A stretch of DNA of 64,000 nt. Source: Anniella stebbinsi. Its lineage: Eukaryota > Chordata > Lepidosauria > Squamata > Anniellidae. The stretch is from positions 28,710,001-28,774,000 of the forward strand of contig JARDYH010000004.1 of NCBI GenBank assembly GCA_029215795.1. The letters are read 5' to 3'. The translations under genes were made by a program, and so were the position numbers. This document shows positions 54,010 to 64,000 of this stretch, piece by piece. Within the stretch, counting starts at the first letter, position 1. Each line of letters opens with the position of its first letter. The notes under the pieces are model-generated. The model was not told the DNA's origin. It saw only the letters and a program-made list of their open reading frames with translations, and ran no database searches.

Positions 54010-54143
54010 GGGCGCAATCCTATGCATGTTTAGACAGGGGGCAAATTCCTATAAGTCCCAGCATTTCCCAGCCAGCCATGCTGACTGAGGAATACTTGGG
54101 TTGTAGGACTTTCTCCCCTCTAAACATGCAGAGGATTGGGTGC
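54010..54143. mobile_element. Foldback MITE (CAATCCTATGCATG family)
   Basis: Both ends are present: GGGCGCAATCCTATGCATGT at left and AAACATGCAGAGGATTGGGT at right. The centre CAGCCAGCCATGCTGACTGA is the family hinge. Confidence 0.82.
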
Positions 54144-54354
54144 TTAGTATTATCCATTCTCTGAAATATAACCAATAAAGTTATGGCTTTATCCAGAGAT
54201 TCATAGATGAGATTTATAATGTGCGTCTACATAAAACACAGACCCTGTATCCTCATTTCAGCATTTATCTCTGGCTGTTTTGCATATTTTGTTTCTGCAG
54301 TTCAAATGATCATTTCTCTTATTAGGAAGCAGATATATAAATCAAATGGCAGAA

Positions 54355-55620
54355 ATTGATACCACCTTTCTACAAAATATTCAAGGCAGCTTACAAGATA
54401 AAAATTAAGAAACTAATAACACAGTACAAAAATGATGTAATAAAAAAAAAACCCAGCAGAAATGAATCAGCTGCAGTGATTTGAATTCCCATCAGTGTGA
54501 GAGATCTTAAAGAAGCTCATTAAAATAAAATAGTCCTTGCTGCCCATCTATAAGGAGGAAGCGAAGGGGCCAGGTGCAAATTTTGGGAAGCTGTTCTATA
54601 CAGAATGTACCACACTGAAAAGGATTTCTCCCATGTCCCTACCTGTCGTACTTTTAACAACCGGGGTGGGGGATTGATGCAAGGCAAACTTTTGACAATA
54701 AGCAAAGTTTTCAGTCAGGCTCACAGAGTGGGAGTTAATTTGAGATTTTAGTCCCCAGACCACTGAGTGTTTTAAAAGTCAAAGCCAGCCCTTTGAATTG
54801 CATCTGGGAGCATACCAGAGAAGCAATACGGTAATATGATCCAACTGAGCAACACCAGTCAGAATCCTGGCAGCTGCTTTTTGAGCCAACTAAAGCTTCT
54901 GGACAGTTTTCAAGGGCAGTTCCACATATAGTACACTGCAGTAATCTAGCCTGAAGGTGACATATGCAGGAATGACTGGGATTTGTTCTGTTTTCTGCAG
55001 GAAAAGGTGCACTTGACATACAGCATGAAATTGATAAAAAGCAATCCTGGCCACTGCTAAAAAACGGAGCTTCCAAGAACAGATCCAGATCCAGGAGCAC
55101 TCCCAAACTGTGAATCTGATGTTTTGGAGAGTGTAACCTCATCCAAAAACACGTTGAAGTCCTACTCTTAGATCACCAGAACCCCCAACCAACAGTACCT
55201 CTGAGTTGTCTGGATGAAATTTCTGTTTGTTTATCCTCATCCAATTCAAAGCTGACACCAGACATTGGCTCAAGACTTCCACTGCCTCCCTAGGATCAGA
55301 AGATGGAAATGAGACAGTACTCAGTGTTGTCTCCAGACTGGTAATATCCTAGCTCAAATCTATGGATGACCTCTGCCAGCAGTTCTATGTAGATGTTAAA
55401 AAACATGGGAGAGATAAGATAGAACCTTGCAGCACTCCATATGCTAAAGGCCATGGGGTGGAGCAGTGGTCTCCCACCAGCAGCTTCTGGAGTCTTGAGC
55501 CAAGACTGACTATGCCACTGCAAAATGGAGGTCCCCCCCTCCCCCATTCCCATCCCATCTAGGTGGTCAAGGAAAATACTCTGTAGTTGATGGTAAAAGT
55601 CACACAGAAATGTCCATCTC
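54355..55620 (-). mobile_element. Reverse-strand LINE 3' region, long untranslated part
   Basis: The stretch opens (as + strand) with a degenerate tail (AAGGCAGCTTACAAGAT, then A-rich) and continues as about 1.2 kb of repeat-type sequence with wording common in squamate LINE 3' regions (for example CAGCTGCTTTTTGAGCCAAC, GCAGTAATCTAGCCTGAAGG). It ends just before the CR1 terminus at 55628. The exact LINE clade is not resolved by eye. A 135-codon open frame at 54735..55142 is judged a by-product. Confidence 0.65.
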
Positions 55621-55711
55621 CTGGTGGAATCATAGAATCATAGAATAGTAGAGTTGGAAGGAGCCTATAACGCTATCGAGTCTATCCCCCTGCTCAATGC
55701 AGGAATCCATC

Positions 55712-57204
55712 TTAAAGCATACCTGACAGATGGTTGTCCAGCTGCCTCTTGTAGGTCTCTAATGTGGGAGAGCCCACAACCTCCCTAGGTAATTGGTTCC
55801 ATTGTCGTACTGCTCTAACAGTCAGGATTTTTTTCCTGATGTTCAGCCGGAATATGGCTTCCTGTAACTTGAGCTCATTATTTAGTGTCCTGCACTCTGG
55901 GATGATCGAGAAGAAATCCTGGCCCTCCTCTGTGTGACAACCTTTCAAGTATTTGAAGAGTGCTATCATGTCTCCCTTCAGTCTTCTCTTCTGAAGGCTG
56001 AACATGCCCAGTTCTCCTCATAGAGCTTTGTTGCCAAACTCCTGATCATCCTCGTTGCCCTCCTCTGAGCCCCCTCCACCTTGTCTGCATCCTTCTTGAA
56101 GTGTGGACACAATACCTAAGATGAGGCCTAACCAGTCCCGAATAGAGGAGAACCAATACCTCGCACTATTTGAAAGCTATACTTCTATTAATGCAGCCCA
56201 AAATAGCATTTGCTTTTTTTGCAGCCACATCACACTGCTGACTCATATTCAGTTTGTGATCTACAACAATTCCAAGATCCTTTTCGCTTGTAGTATTGCT
56301 GAGCCAAGTATCCCCCAACTTGTAACTGTGCATTTGGTTTCTTTTTCCTGGGTGTAGAACTTGGCATTTATCCCTATTAAATTTCATTCTGTTGTTTTCA
56401 ACCCAGCACTCCAGCCTATCAAGATCACTTTGAAGCTTGTTTCTGTCTTCCAGGGTATTAGCTATCCCACCCAATTTTGTGTCGTATGCATATTTGATAA
56501 GCATTCCCTGCACCTCCTCATCCAAGTCATTAATAAAAATGGTGAAGACCACTGTGCCCAGGACTGAGCCTGCGGTAACCCGCTCATTACCTCCCCCCAG
56601 TTTGAGAAGGTACCATTGATAAGCACTCCTTGAGTCCGATTCCATAGCCAACTGTGGATTCACCTAATAGTTGTTCCATCTAGCCCACGTTTAGCTAGCT
56701 TGCTGATCAGAATGTCATGCGGTACTTTGTCAAAGGCTTTGCTGAAGTCAAGTTATATTATGTCCACAGCATTCCCACAGTCCGAAAGGGAGGTTACTCG
56801 ATCAAAGAATGAGATCAGATTAGTCTGGCAGGATTTGTTCTTGACAAATCCATGCTGGCTTCTAGTAATCACTGCATTGTTTTCAAGATGGTTACAGATT
56901 GACTTCTTAATAATCTGCTCCAAAATTTTCCCAGGTTTTGTAGCTCCCAGGTTTCTTCTTTTTGCCCTTTTGAAGATAGGGACATTAGCCCTCCTCTAGT
57001 CATCCAGCACTTCACCTGTCTTCCATGATTTTGCAAGGATAATGGAGAGTGGTTCTGAGAGTTCTTCTGCCAGCTCCTTTATTACTCTAGGATGCAATTC
57101 ATCAGGCCCTGGAGATTTGAACTTGTTCAAAGAAATTAGGTGTTCCTTGACCATTTGTTTATCAATCTCAAACTGCAATCCTGCCCCTTCAGCTTGTACT
57201 TCAC
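55712..57204 (-). pseudogene. CR1 ORF2 remnant: reverse transcriptase without endonuclease
   Basis: The remnant begins at the RT fingers/palm (SLNKFKSPGPDELHPRVIKEL) and continues through SVLGTVVFTIFINDLDEE and NRMKFNRDKCQVLH to the C-terminal block RGDMIALFKYLKG / RAVRQWNQLPREVV-like, ending at 55712. The catalytic motif, normally ADD, reads A-Y-D at 56481-56489: the first Asp is Tyr (codon 56484-56486). PQGS upstream reads TAGS. The upstream endonuclease domain is absent. The reading frame is broken in several places. Confidence 0.88.
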
Positions 57205-57230
57205 TTTTGCTGGGGGGCGGGGGTGTCATG

Positions 57231-58109
57231 CTGTGGCCAAACACATTCTTCCCAGCCCTTGTGAGGTGTAACCCATCCCTTGCCAGGAGTCCATCTTCCA
57301 AGTAGTGTAGCCCCTGGTCCCAGAATCCAAATCTCTCTCAGGTCGGTACCACCTTCGTAGCCAGTCATTCACCCGGAGTATTTTTCTTTGCATTTCTATT
57401 CCTCTTCCAAGAACTGGGAGAATGGATGAGAAAACTATCTGGGCCCCCAAAGTTCTTGAGTTTTCTTCCCAGAGCTTCAAAGTCTGACATGATTTCTCCT
57501 TAGCTCCACTTGGCAGTATCATTTGTTCCCACATGGATGAGAAGAAAAGGATATGTATCAGTGGGCTTTATGAGCTTTGGCAACCCTTCAGTCACATCTC
57601 TAATCTGTCCTCCAGGGAGATGGCATACCTGGCAAGTCCATGGGGCTTCGCGACATACTTGAATTTCAATGCCACCCAGCAGGGAGTCTCTCACAATGTC
57701 CTCTTCTTGTTGTAGGCCTTGCTATTGTTGCCCCTGCTCAATTGGCCTTCTGCCTCTTGCTCACTGCTGTGTGGAGTCCCCTGTAATTCTTCCTCTGCAG
57801 ACGGTCTTCTAGTCTCATCTTCCAATACCTGAAAGCAGTTACACAGCTCTAGTGGTTCTACTGGTGCAGAGTGTCTTCTAGTTCTTCTGCTCCTAACTGT
57901 CACCATTTTCCTCATCTCAGCATTCCCCACTTCTGCTTCAACTTGCTGTTGCTCATCCACCTCCTGTGCTTTTCTCTGCTGTTGAAGTTCCACCATTCTG
58001 TCTAATAACCCTTCATCTGCTCTTATTCCTTGCTTATTCCTTGCTCAAGTACACTCACTTTTTCTTCCAATAGTGCAACAACCTTGCACTTGTTGAACTT
58101 GTATGCCAT
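57231..58109 (-). pseudogene. CR1 ORF1 remnant: coiled coil plus SGNH-esterase domain
   Basis: The ORF1 start (ATG 58107-58109) opens a short leucine-patterned coiled coil (LEEKVSVLEQGISK) and then meets a stop, next to a small tandem duplication. A Gln/Glu-rich segment follows (57691..57996). The esterase-like domain is spread over two frames: RDSLLGG in place of the usual GDS block, HVGTND near 57510, FSSILPV, and DGLHL with D at 57275-57277 and H at 57266-57268. CR1 ORF1 proteins are known to carry a coiled coil and an esterase-like domain. At least one stop and one frameshift make this copy non-functional. Confidence 0.8.
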
Positions 58110-59230
58110 GTTGATATCAGGCAGGAACACAAACACTGCTCACACCTTGCAGGTCACTACCAATAGAGGATCCTTTCCGTCCATATTCCATTTTTGACTG
58201 TACTGGAAAAGCCTGTGCTTTGTCCTGTCCTCCCTAAAGGTTAACAACAGAGTCCTGTCCTATATGGGTGTGTGTTACAAGAACAAAAATTTGTTAGGGA
58301 CCTCCCCTGCCAAACTCCCCCTGCCAAACTCCTGTTTGTTCTCCTGTTTGCTCACTCTGATCGCTTGCTCTCTGATCGCTGGTTTCCTTATGTACCTTCT
58401 AGTCCAGCTGGGGCAGCTTCCTCTTCTCTGCTCTGTTCAGCTCGGAGTCAGGAAACAGAATGAGACTTCCTGCCCACTTAGCTGCTGAAAACAATCAGGC
58501 CACACTCTTCCAGGTGGAGATAATGCATTGGGGCAATCAAAGTAGTTTTAGTTCCAAACCCAGAGTGGAAACCAGATTGGAAAGGGTCCAAATAACCAGT
58601 TTCAAGAAACCACGGAGCTGCTTTACCATTGCATACTCAAGCACAGTAAGTCTGAAACACAGTCCCAGCTGTTCAAATCAGTATAGTCCAGTGATAGCTT
58701 TTCTTATATAGAAGGGGTCTCACTCCTTTAGAGTTGCCAAGACCTACTTCACCTTCCCCCAGTGATGCATTTACCAGCTCTGCAACCCAGGTGCCTAGCC
58801 CTGACCTGGCAGTCTTAATAAATCAGGACAGTGGGTTTTACCTCTGAGTAACCTGTCCATATCCTATAGCTGCACAAATGGAAAAGTATCCAAGAAAAAC
58901 TGACCAGACAAAGAACGAGCAAACTGGTTCCAATTCTGGAATAACGATAGCCTCCAAGCCAGAACAGATACAAGCAAGTTTATCCATAAAGTGACTAGCA
59001 AAATGTGAAACTTTGTAGAAGTAGAGTCAGGATTTCCCAGCAAGTTTGAATGTCTCCCCAAAGACACCCCTCTCCACACTGAAAGAATCATCCCAAAACT
59101 TTCTTATCTTCCTGATAAAGTATATTACATTTAAAATGTTTCATGGCGGCAACTTTGAGGATTACTCAAAATTTATTATAAATGGATCCTAATTAAATTA
59201 TGGCTGGTTTTTCCTAACCTAACATACACT
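58110..59230. other. Possible CR1 5' UTR, then unassigned DNA
   Basis: 58290-58390 shows short tandem similarity (CTGCCAAACTCCC twice, TCTGATCGCT twice) compatible with a CR1 5' UTR read in reverse. No promoter or gene is evident. Confidence 0.4.
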
Positions 59231-59575
59231 GAACTGGTTCAGATGACACAGTGTGGCTCATAGAATGTTATTTAACCATGCCAAGCCATAGTGCCCACGG
59301 GTGTAACTTTGTATATCCAATCCCCACTTGGGTGTTGTTGTGTCATGCAAACACAGAGAGCTTGGGTTATGAGAAAGTTAAACAACCTTCGCATAACCCA
59401 TGGTTTGTTCTTGCATAACTCACACTCACTGAGTTCGCACAACACAACAACCCCCAAGAGGGTGCTGGATATGCAAAAAGTTGGCTGCACAACCCCCGCA
59501 GCATCACTCACCCTGCAGTCTCATTGTGGGTTAAATAAATAAACCACGTTGGGCTGTCATTTCAAGCAAGCCAGT
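59231..59575. mobile_element. Foldback element related to the ACACTAAGCCATGG family
   Basis: Inner arms TATCCAATCCCCACTTGGGT...GTTGTTGTGTCATGC (59315-59350) and their complement (59436-59475) are clear. The outer ends (GGTTCAGATGACACAGTGTG / CCACGTTGGGCTGTCATTTC) pair loosely. Confidence 0.65.
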
Positions 59576-59694
59576 CCATTATCACACATTACCTTCTGAA
59601 CTAGGTGACAGAGACTTTTTAAAGCATTAAGAAACACTGAAATGGTCCTTTTGACAACAGAATTTGCAGAAGGTTCTTTTAATTTTTTCTTCCT

Positions 59695-59815
59695 GAAAGC
59701 CAGCATGGCATCATGGCATTGATTCAGGAGGCATGACACTACCAAGTGGCCTTGGGCTAGCCACTCTCTTTCAGCCTAACCTACCTCACAGGGTGGTTGT
59801 GAGACTAAAAATAGA
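59695..59815 (+). mobile_element. SINE 3' fragment (CAGCCTAACCTACCTCACAGG type)
   Basis: TGGCCTTGGGCTAGCCACTC, then TTCAGCCTAACCTACCTCAC and GGTGGTTGTGAGACTAAAA are blocks of a common squamate SINE different from the family above. The 5' head is absent. Confidence 0.65.
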
Positions 59816-60141
59816 AAGAAAGAAAAAACACGCATCCAGTCTTGAGCTCATACATAGCTAAAGATAAAAGTATAACTGATGACTGCTTCTGAAAAGCTAT
59901 GGAAATATATATAGCTGAAACACACACATGCTCTTGCAGGAGGGGGAGAGGAATGAAGGGAGGAAACACAAGGGCGACACGGGAGTCAGGAATACCTTGC
60001 CTAGTGATGGGCAAGCTCAACTCATCTCATCTCATAATTAGAACAGCAATTATGAATGATAATGCACGTAATCATTATAAGTTGGGCAGAGGTGTATTCT
60101 TAAATAGTAATTCTGAGGTTCGCCAACAGCTCTCTAGCCAT

Positions 60142-60880
60142 GGGCCTAATCCACACCAAGCAGGATATACCACTATGAAAGTGGTATATAAGAGGCAGGA
60201 GCCACACTACTGCTTTATAGTGGTATTGAAGTGCACTGACAACTGTAGGGGCCCATACGACACACATCATATACCACTTTCATAGTGCTATATCCTGCTT
60301 AGTGTGGCTCCTGCCTCTTATATACCACTTTCATACCACTTTTATAGGCCCTTTCTACACCACAGAGCCTTCCGGGACACGGGGAAGGATCCCGGGATCT
60401 CCTGATTCCCGGATTGTCCCCCAGCGTACACACGCCAGCACAACGTCCCGGAAGGCAAGAGGGATGTTGTGGGTGCTATTTTCTTTTTAATCATCGTAGA
60501 TGGAACGCAATTGCACTCCACTGACAAAAGTGAGTAAAAAAAAAAAAACCACCCTGAATCCACTCTCCCATCACTTCCAATGGGCACAGACTGCCCCCGC
60601 ACAGCTCCGGGCCCGTTTCCAGAGCCCCGCTACTTGAGAGGATGCAGGATGAGCTTGGAGCAGTGCCCACACCGCCCGTGATCCTTGGGATGGTCCCACG
60701 ACCACAGGAAAAATTGGAATAACTGGGCAAACAGTTATCCTGGGAAAATGGAGGGGGGGTCATCCCTGCCTGCCCCTGGGATCCCCTGCGCGTCATTTCG
60801 ACACACAGGGATGACCCTGGCAAAAATCCATGGTGTAGACATGGCCATAATGTTATATCTTGCTTGGTGTATATCTGGCC
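60142..60880. mobile_element. Palindromic MITE (CACCAAGCAGGATATA family) split by another element
   Basis: The left part 60142..60346 (CCACACCAAGCAGGATATAC, GGTATATAAGAGGCAGGAGC, a central inversion and CATAGTGCTATATCCTGCTT) and the right part 60847..60880 (GTTATATCTTGCTTGGTGTA) form one element. The 60347..60846 segment is an insertion. Confidence 0.8.
60347..60846. mobile_element. DNA transposon (GGCC..TCTACACC ends) nested in a MITE
   Basis: A 500-bp GC-richer segment with inverted ends GGCCCTTTCTACACC / GGTGTAGACATGGCC. The host sequence on the two sides shares ATA, so the duplication may be only 3 bp or is eroded. Inside, an ATG at about 60499 is followed by ten codons and a donor-like AAAA|GTGAGT. 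It is a sister copy of 44160..44638. Confidence 0.8.
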
Positions 60881-62012
60881 ATGGTATCAGAAGAGAAGGG
60901 AAGGTGAAAAGTAGACCAAAACAGAAATCTTTCCCTAGTAGCCACCCATGCACTGGGGAGGTCATCCACAATTTGCAATTCTGTGCAAATTCATTGGTCT
61001 TCCCAAATCTGACACGATGCCAACGTCTCTCAACAGTATTGTCAACAGAGTAGAAAATAACAATCTTTATACTAAGGGTGGGGGTGGGGGAGAAGGACAA
61101 CTGCAGCATCATTATGGTCACACATTTCAACTTTCATTTTACTTCTCAAAGTTGGAGCTGCGAGTATTCTGCTTAACTCTATTGGAGCAAGCTACTCCCA
61201 GGACGTTCACAACAATGACCCATCAGCAGCACCCCCTTCTTTAAGCACTGATCATCAAAAAGGAACTAGTATCTCCATTATCAGGGAGGTATTGATTGCA
61301 CTTGAAGAACTCCAAGAGCTGGGACAGAGACTGCAAACTCAAATGGGTTGGAGGGCTAAACTCCCTATCTAGCAAGTGCCCAAGGACATCACCCTTAATT
61401 TTATTTTTTTTAAAAACCCTCAACACTAATTTTTTTGGGGATGTTAATCCTGTGCTCTTCTTTTAAAAACAAAAAAACCTCACCATCCAAAGTCAGCGTG
61501 CTACATCTTGCATGCCAACATCCCTTCATAAGCTCTCCATCTAAACTCACTAGGCCTGAGCATCTACCTCCAGCTTGTATCTCCCCACCATCTAATCTCC
61601 TTCCACAGGCCACTGTTTGACCTCCAATATCCTTTCAAATACTAGAAAGCATGGCATCCAATCCTGCCAGACTAAACAGCCCTGCTACTCAACTCTGCTT
61701 TTCTGCTAATCAAGACCACCACTGCCACTGGTTGTACACTCCTCCCCGTGCTTGCAAACAATGGCAAATTGCAGACAGTGAGCTCCACAATCCTTGACCC
61801 CTGAAAAAAGGGGAATAAAGGACACTCCTTTTGTCTGTTAAATAGGACTGTTGGTAGGACTGTTGTCTGTTGGTAGGGCACTCCTTTTGTCTGTTAAGGG
61901 CCTCATTTCCCAGCCATCAAATAAAGGAGTCCTCAAATTCATGTTTTAGATTTCTTTCTTATAGCAATATGGCTGCCTTTGTTTTTTTTATAAAGCTTAA
62001 TTCTGGAGATCA
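60881..62012. other. Upstream intergenic, no gene seen
   Basis: A small local duplication at 61840-61900 (ACTCCTTTTGTCTGTTAA twice with GGACTGTTG units) is the only structure noted. Confidence 0.5.
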
Positions 62013-62207
62013 AGGGCAGTATCCAATGTGACACTCCTGCTAGTGGAAATTACATTGCGCTAGCAATGTACAACCTCTAGTGCAATGCCAATAGTGCTCT
62101 GGCTAGTGGCATTGCACCAGCAAGCACTACTGGTGTTGCACTAGAAGTCCTTTATGCTAGCGCAACGTTATTTACTTTAGCACTAATGTCACATTGGATT
62201 CTGCCCC
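62013..62207. mobile_element. Foldback MITE (ATCCAATGTGACA ends)
   Basis: Inverted ends GGGCAGTATCCAATGTGACA / TGTCACATTGGATTCTGCCC enclose several degenerate copies of GCTAGTG / CACTAG words (GCACTAGAAG, CTAGTGCAAT, GCTAGTGGCA). It is about 195 bp with no clear target duplication. Confidence 0.78.
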
Positions 62208-63889
62208 AACAGGGAAAGCTTCTTGTATACTCCACTATAGAAACAATAGGTTTCAGATCAACTGGCCAACACCACAGGGAGGCCAAATGTGCCTCTTGCA
62301 AAATAAGGTTGATAAGAATTGGTTGCCACAAGTACTTGCAAGCCACTTTCCACTCCCCTTTTAAACCCCCACTTTTTACTGGGCGCAGATGCAAGCGGGA
62401 TGCACTTAATTTGCCTCTGTGGTTCAGGAAGCAAGAAGAGAGTCTCCCAGGCTACTAGAAGCAAGGATTGGCTACCAAGCTCTGCCAAATTGTACCCCTG
62501 GGTCAATAACATGTGTAATATAAATAGTGTGAGTCACATCAGTGATTCCACCCATCCCCCAAAACCAGGCTTTATAAAGATTTTACAATTAGCAGCCATG
62601 AGCTAGGATGATCAGGCTGCACTTTATGGAGCATGCTAGAGCAGGCCAGGAGGAAAGGATCCCAGAAAAATATGTTTCTTGCATTTTAATTTCACTCCTA
62701 AGGACAGGTTAGGCTTCTACCAGACACCACCTGGTGGTCCAGAGATCATTACATTGAAGACAGTTCTGGTCATGCTGGCACAGCTATATTCCAGATATTT
62801 AAACGGTTGGAACTAGTTCCACAATGATATTTGCCATTTGAAGTGGAAGATCATCATGAAAGTGAGATTGGGACTTATTAATCCTTGCATGCTATTTTTC
62901 TGTTAAAGCTCCCCTAGGCTGCTTTACCCCCACACAAGGGGAAAATGATAGAAGCTAGAAGAAAATGGGTTCTAGCTTTCTGCTTTTGAAAAAAAAACCC
63001 AAGCAATTAAATATAAGCATTGTGTAAAATACACCCATGATCCCTTCAGCTTCCTGCTTCTCCATACCACAGATGAGTCTTCATCTCTCATCTCACTACA
63101 CTGCTAGCCACTCAACATTATATTTTCAAACAAGTACCGGAACATCTACAAGATCGTGTCCAAATAATCTCCATAAACATTCTGCAACCATTATCTTATT
63201 TAAGACTCAGGGGGGAAACCTTTTCTGCAAGTTAGGCTAATTGCATAGATGCTCTTATGCTCCTATTTCAGTGCATCACCACAAAATTGAGCATGGGAAT
63301 AGGCACCTGAAAAGAAAAAGGAACCTACACATGAAATTTTGTTGCACATCCTTCCCCTATGTGGTCTGCTATGAACCTATGAAAACCAGTCTGGCTTATA
63401 GACCAACAGGGAATTTATGTGGGCTGAGCATGAGCGCCCATGAGGTTACGATGCATTCAATCAAAACATAAGAGTCCCAAAGCTGCACATGCTCCAATAG
63501 ATTGACTTGACTTACCCAAATCCTCATCAGCAAAAGCCCTGGCTGAGTTACAATTTGAACCTTACTTTCCAGAGCCGAATCAATGTTGCTTCCATTGCAC
63601 CCCTTCTCAAAGTGATCTCATGCAGAATACTTTTGCAGAGGAAGTCCTCCAGTTATAGCAAGCGCCAGATATTCCTTCCTTGCACCGGATTTCATTTTGA
63701 CATCTAGGCGATGTTGACTAAGGGGATGGGATGGAAGAAAGGAAGGACTCCCATCCCAATACAGGAAGAGTCAGCTTCCCTCCCACGGTATCCAACAGAT
63801 CTGAACCCTCAAGACCTAGAAGGACTTTCAGGAGCATCTGAATCAGACTACCTGGAGCTCAGCAACAAAAGGGCCTCATGACATTGATG
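62208..63889. other. Upstream intergenic, no gene seen
   Basis: Single-copy looking. Frames of 60-95 codons on both strands show no domain. Confidence 0.5.
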
Positions 63890-64000
63890 TCCCACCTTTC
63901 CTTTAAGAAGATGAAGGCACACATGGCTCTCTCCCTACATCTGGCCCTCGCAGCAACCCTGTGAGGCAGATTAGGCCAAGAGATGGTGTAAAGTGAGTTG
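63890..64000 (-). mobile_element. SINE fragment, reverse, cut by the window end
   Basis: TCGCAGCAACCCTGTGAGGC followed by GATTAGGCCAAGAGATGG is the complement of the SINE block seen at 59.7 kb. It continues to the last base of the window. Confidence 0.6.

Larger units (their letters stand above)
55628..58109 (-). mobile_element. CR1 LINE, internally deleted, 3' end complete
   Basis: This is a non-LTR retrotransposon of the CR1 clade on the minus strand. The 3' terminus at about 55628-55650 carries the ATTCTATGATTCTATG-type octamer repeat typical of CR1. Going 5', there is the ORF2 C-terminus (55712..56005), the RT domain (to about 57200), a joint at about 57205..57230, and ORF1 up to an ATG at 58109. 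The whole endonuclease region expected between ORF1 and the RT palm is missing. The 5' UTR may extend to about 58760 but I cannot place its limit. Frameshifts and stops show that the element is dead. Confidence 0.9.

Noticed and set aside
54735..55142. 135-codon open frame as a gene
   Set aside because: It lies entirely within a reverse-strand LINE 3' region and has no domain.
39906..64000. Exons of genes expected near KCNS1 in other amniotes (for example STK4 or WFDC genes)
   Set aside because: I looked for kinase motifs and for cysteine-rich four-disulphide patterns in the open frames on both strands and found none.
1..64000. An undescribed multi-gene system
   Set aside because: Only one protein-coding gene is supportable and it belongs to a known family. 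The remaining structure is explained by transposons, microsatellites and unassigned non-coding DNA.

Overview
The window is vertebrate nuclear DNA, most likely from a squamate reptile (lizard or snake). It is gene-poor and AT-rich, and it is packed with the repeats typical of squamate genomes: CR1-type LINE tails, tRNA-derived SINEs with A and B boxes, and many short foldback (MITE-like) DNA transposons. Several of the foldbacks have clear 8-bp target-site duplications of the hAT type. No bacterial or phage features, CRISPR arrays, operons or ribosome binding sites are present. The species call is an inference from repeat content and the one gene.

The only protein-coding gene I can support is KCNS1 (Kv9.1), a silent modulatory voltage-gated potassium channel subunit, on the minus strand. 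Coding exon 1 (38597..39562) encodes the T1 domain and S1 to S4. Coding exon 2 (30809..31243) encodes S5, the pore, S6 and a short C-terminal tail. They are joined in phase 0 by a 7353-bp intron with a GT donor and a good AG acceptor, giving 466 residues. A likely further acceptor lies 27 bp upstream of the ATG, so at least one non-coding 5' exon is probably further right. I did not find that exon, the promoter or a clear poly(A) signal.

Layout. 1..29.8 kb: intergenic DNA downstream of KCNS1, with foldback elements, two SINE remnants, several LINE tails, a probable solo LTR (24.5 kb), a 26-28-bp minisatellite (16.7 kb) and microsatellites. 29.8..39.6 kb: KCNS1 with its 3' flank and intron; the intron holds SINEs, foldbacks, a long (GA)n tract and an unexplained 238-codon open frame. 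39.6..64 kb: upstream DNA, more repeat-dense, with a CR1 LINE (55.6..58.1 kb) that has lost its endonuclease region and one catalytic Asp of its reverse transcriptase, a second CR1 tail split by a transposon (48.9..49.7 kb), an abutting reverse-strand LINE 3' region (54.4..55.6 kb) and a near-perfect 300-bp foldback (41.5 kb).

The richest signal is the transposon record. At least seven insertions lie inside other repeats, which gives relative ages, and several hAT-like elements carry a short ATG-plus-splice-donor module that resembles a transposase first exon. I found no evidence of an undescribed multi-gene system.
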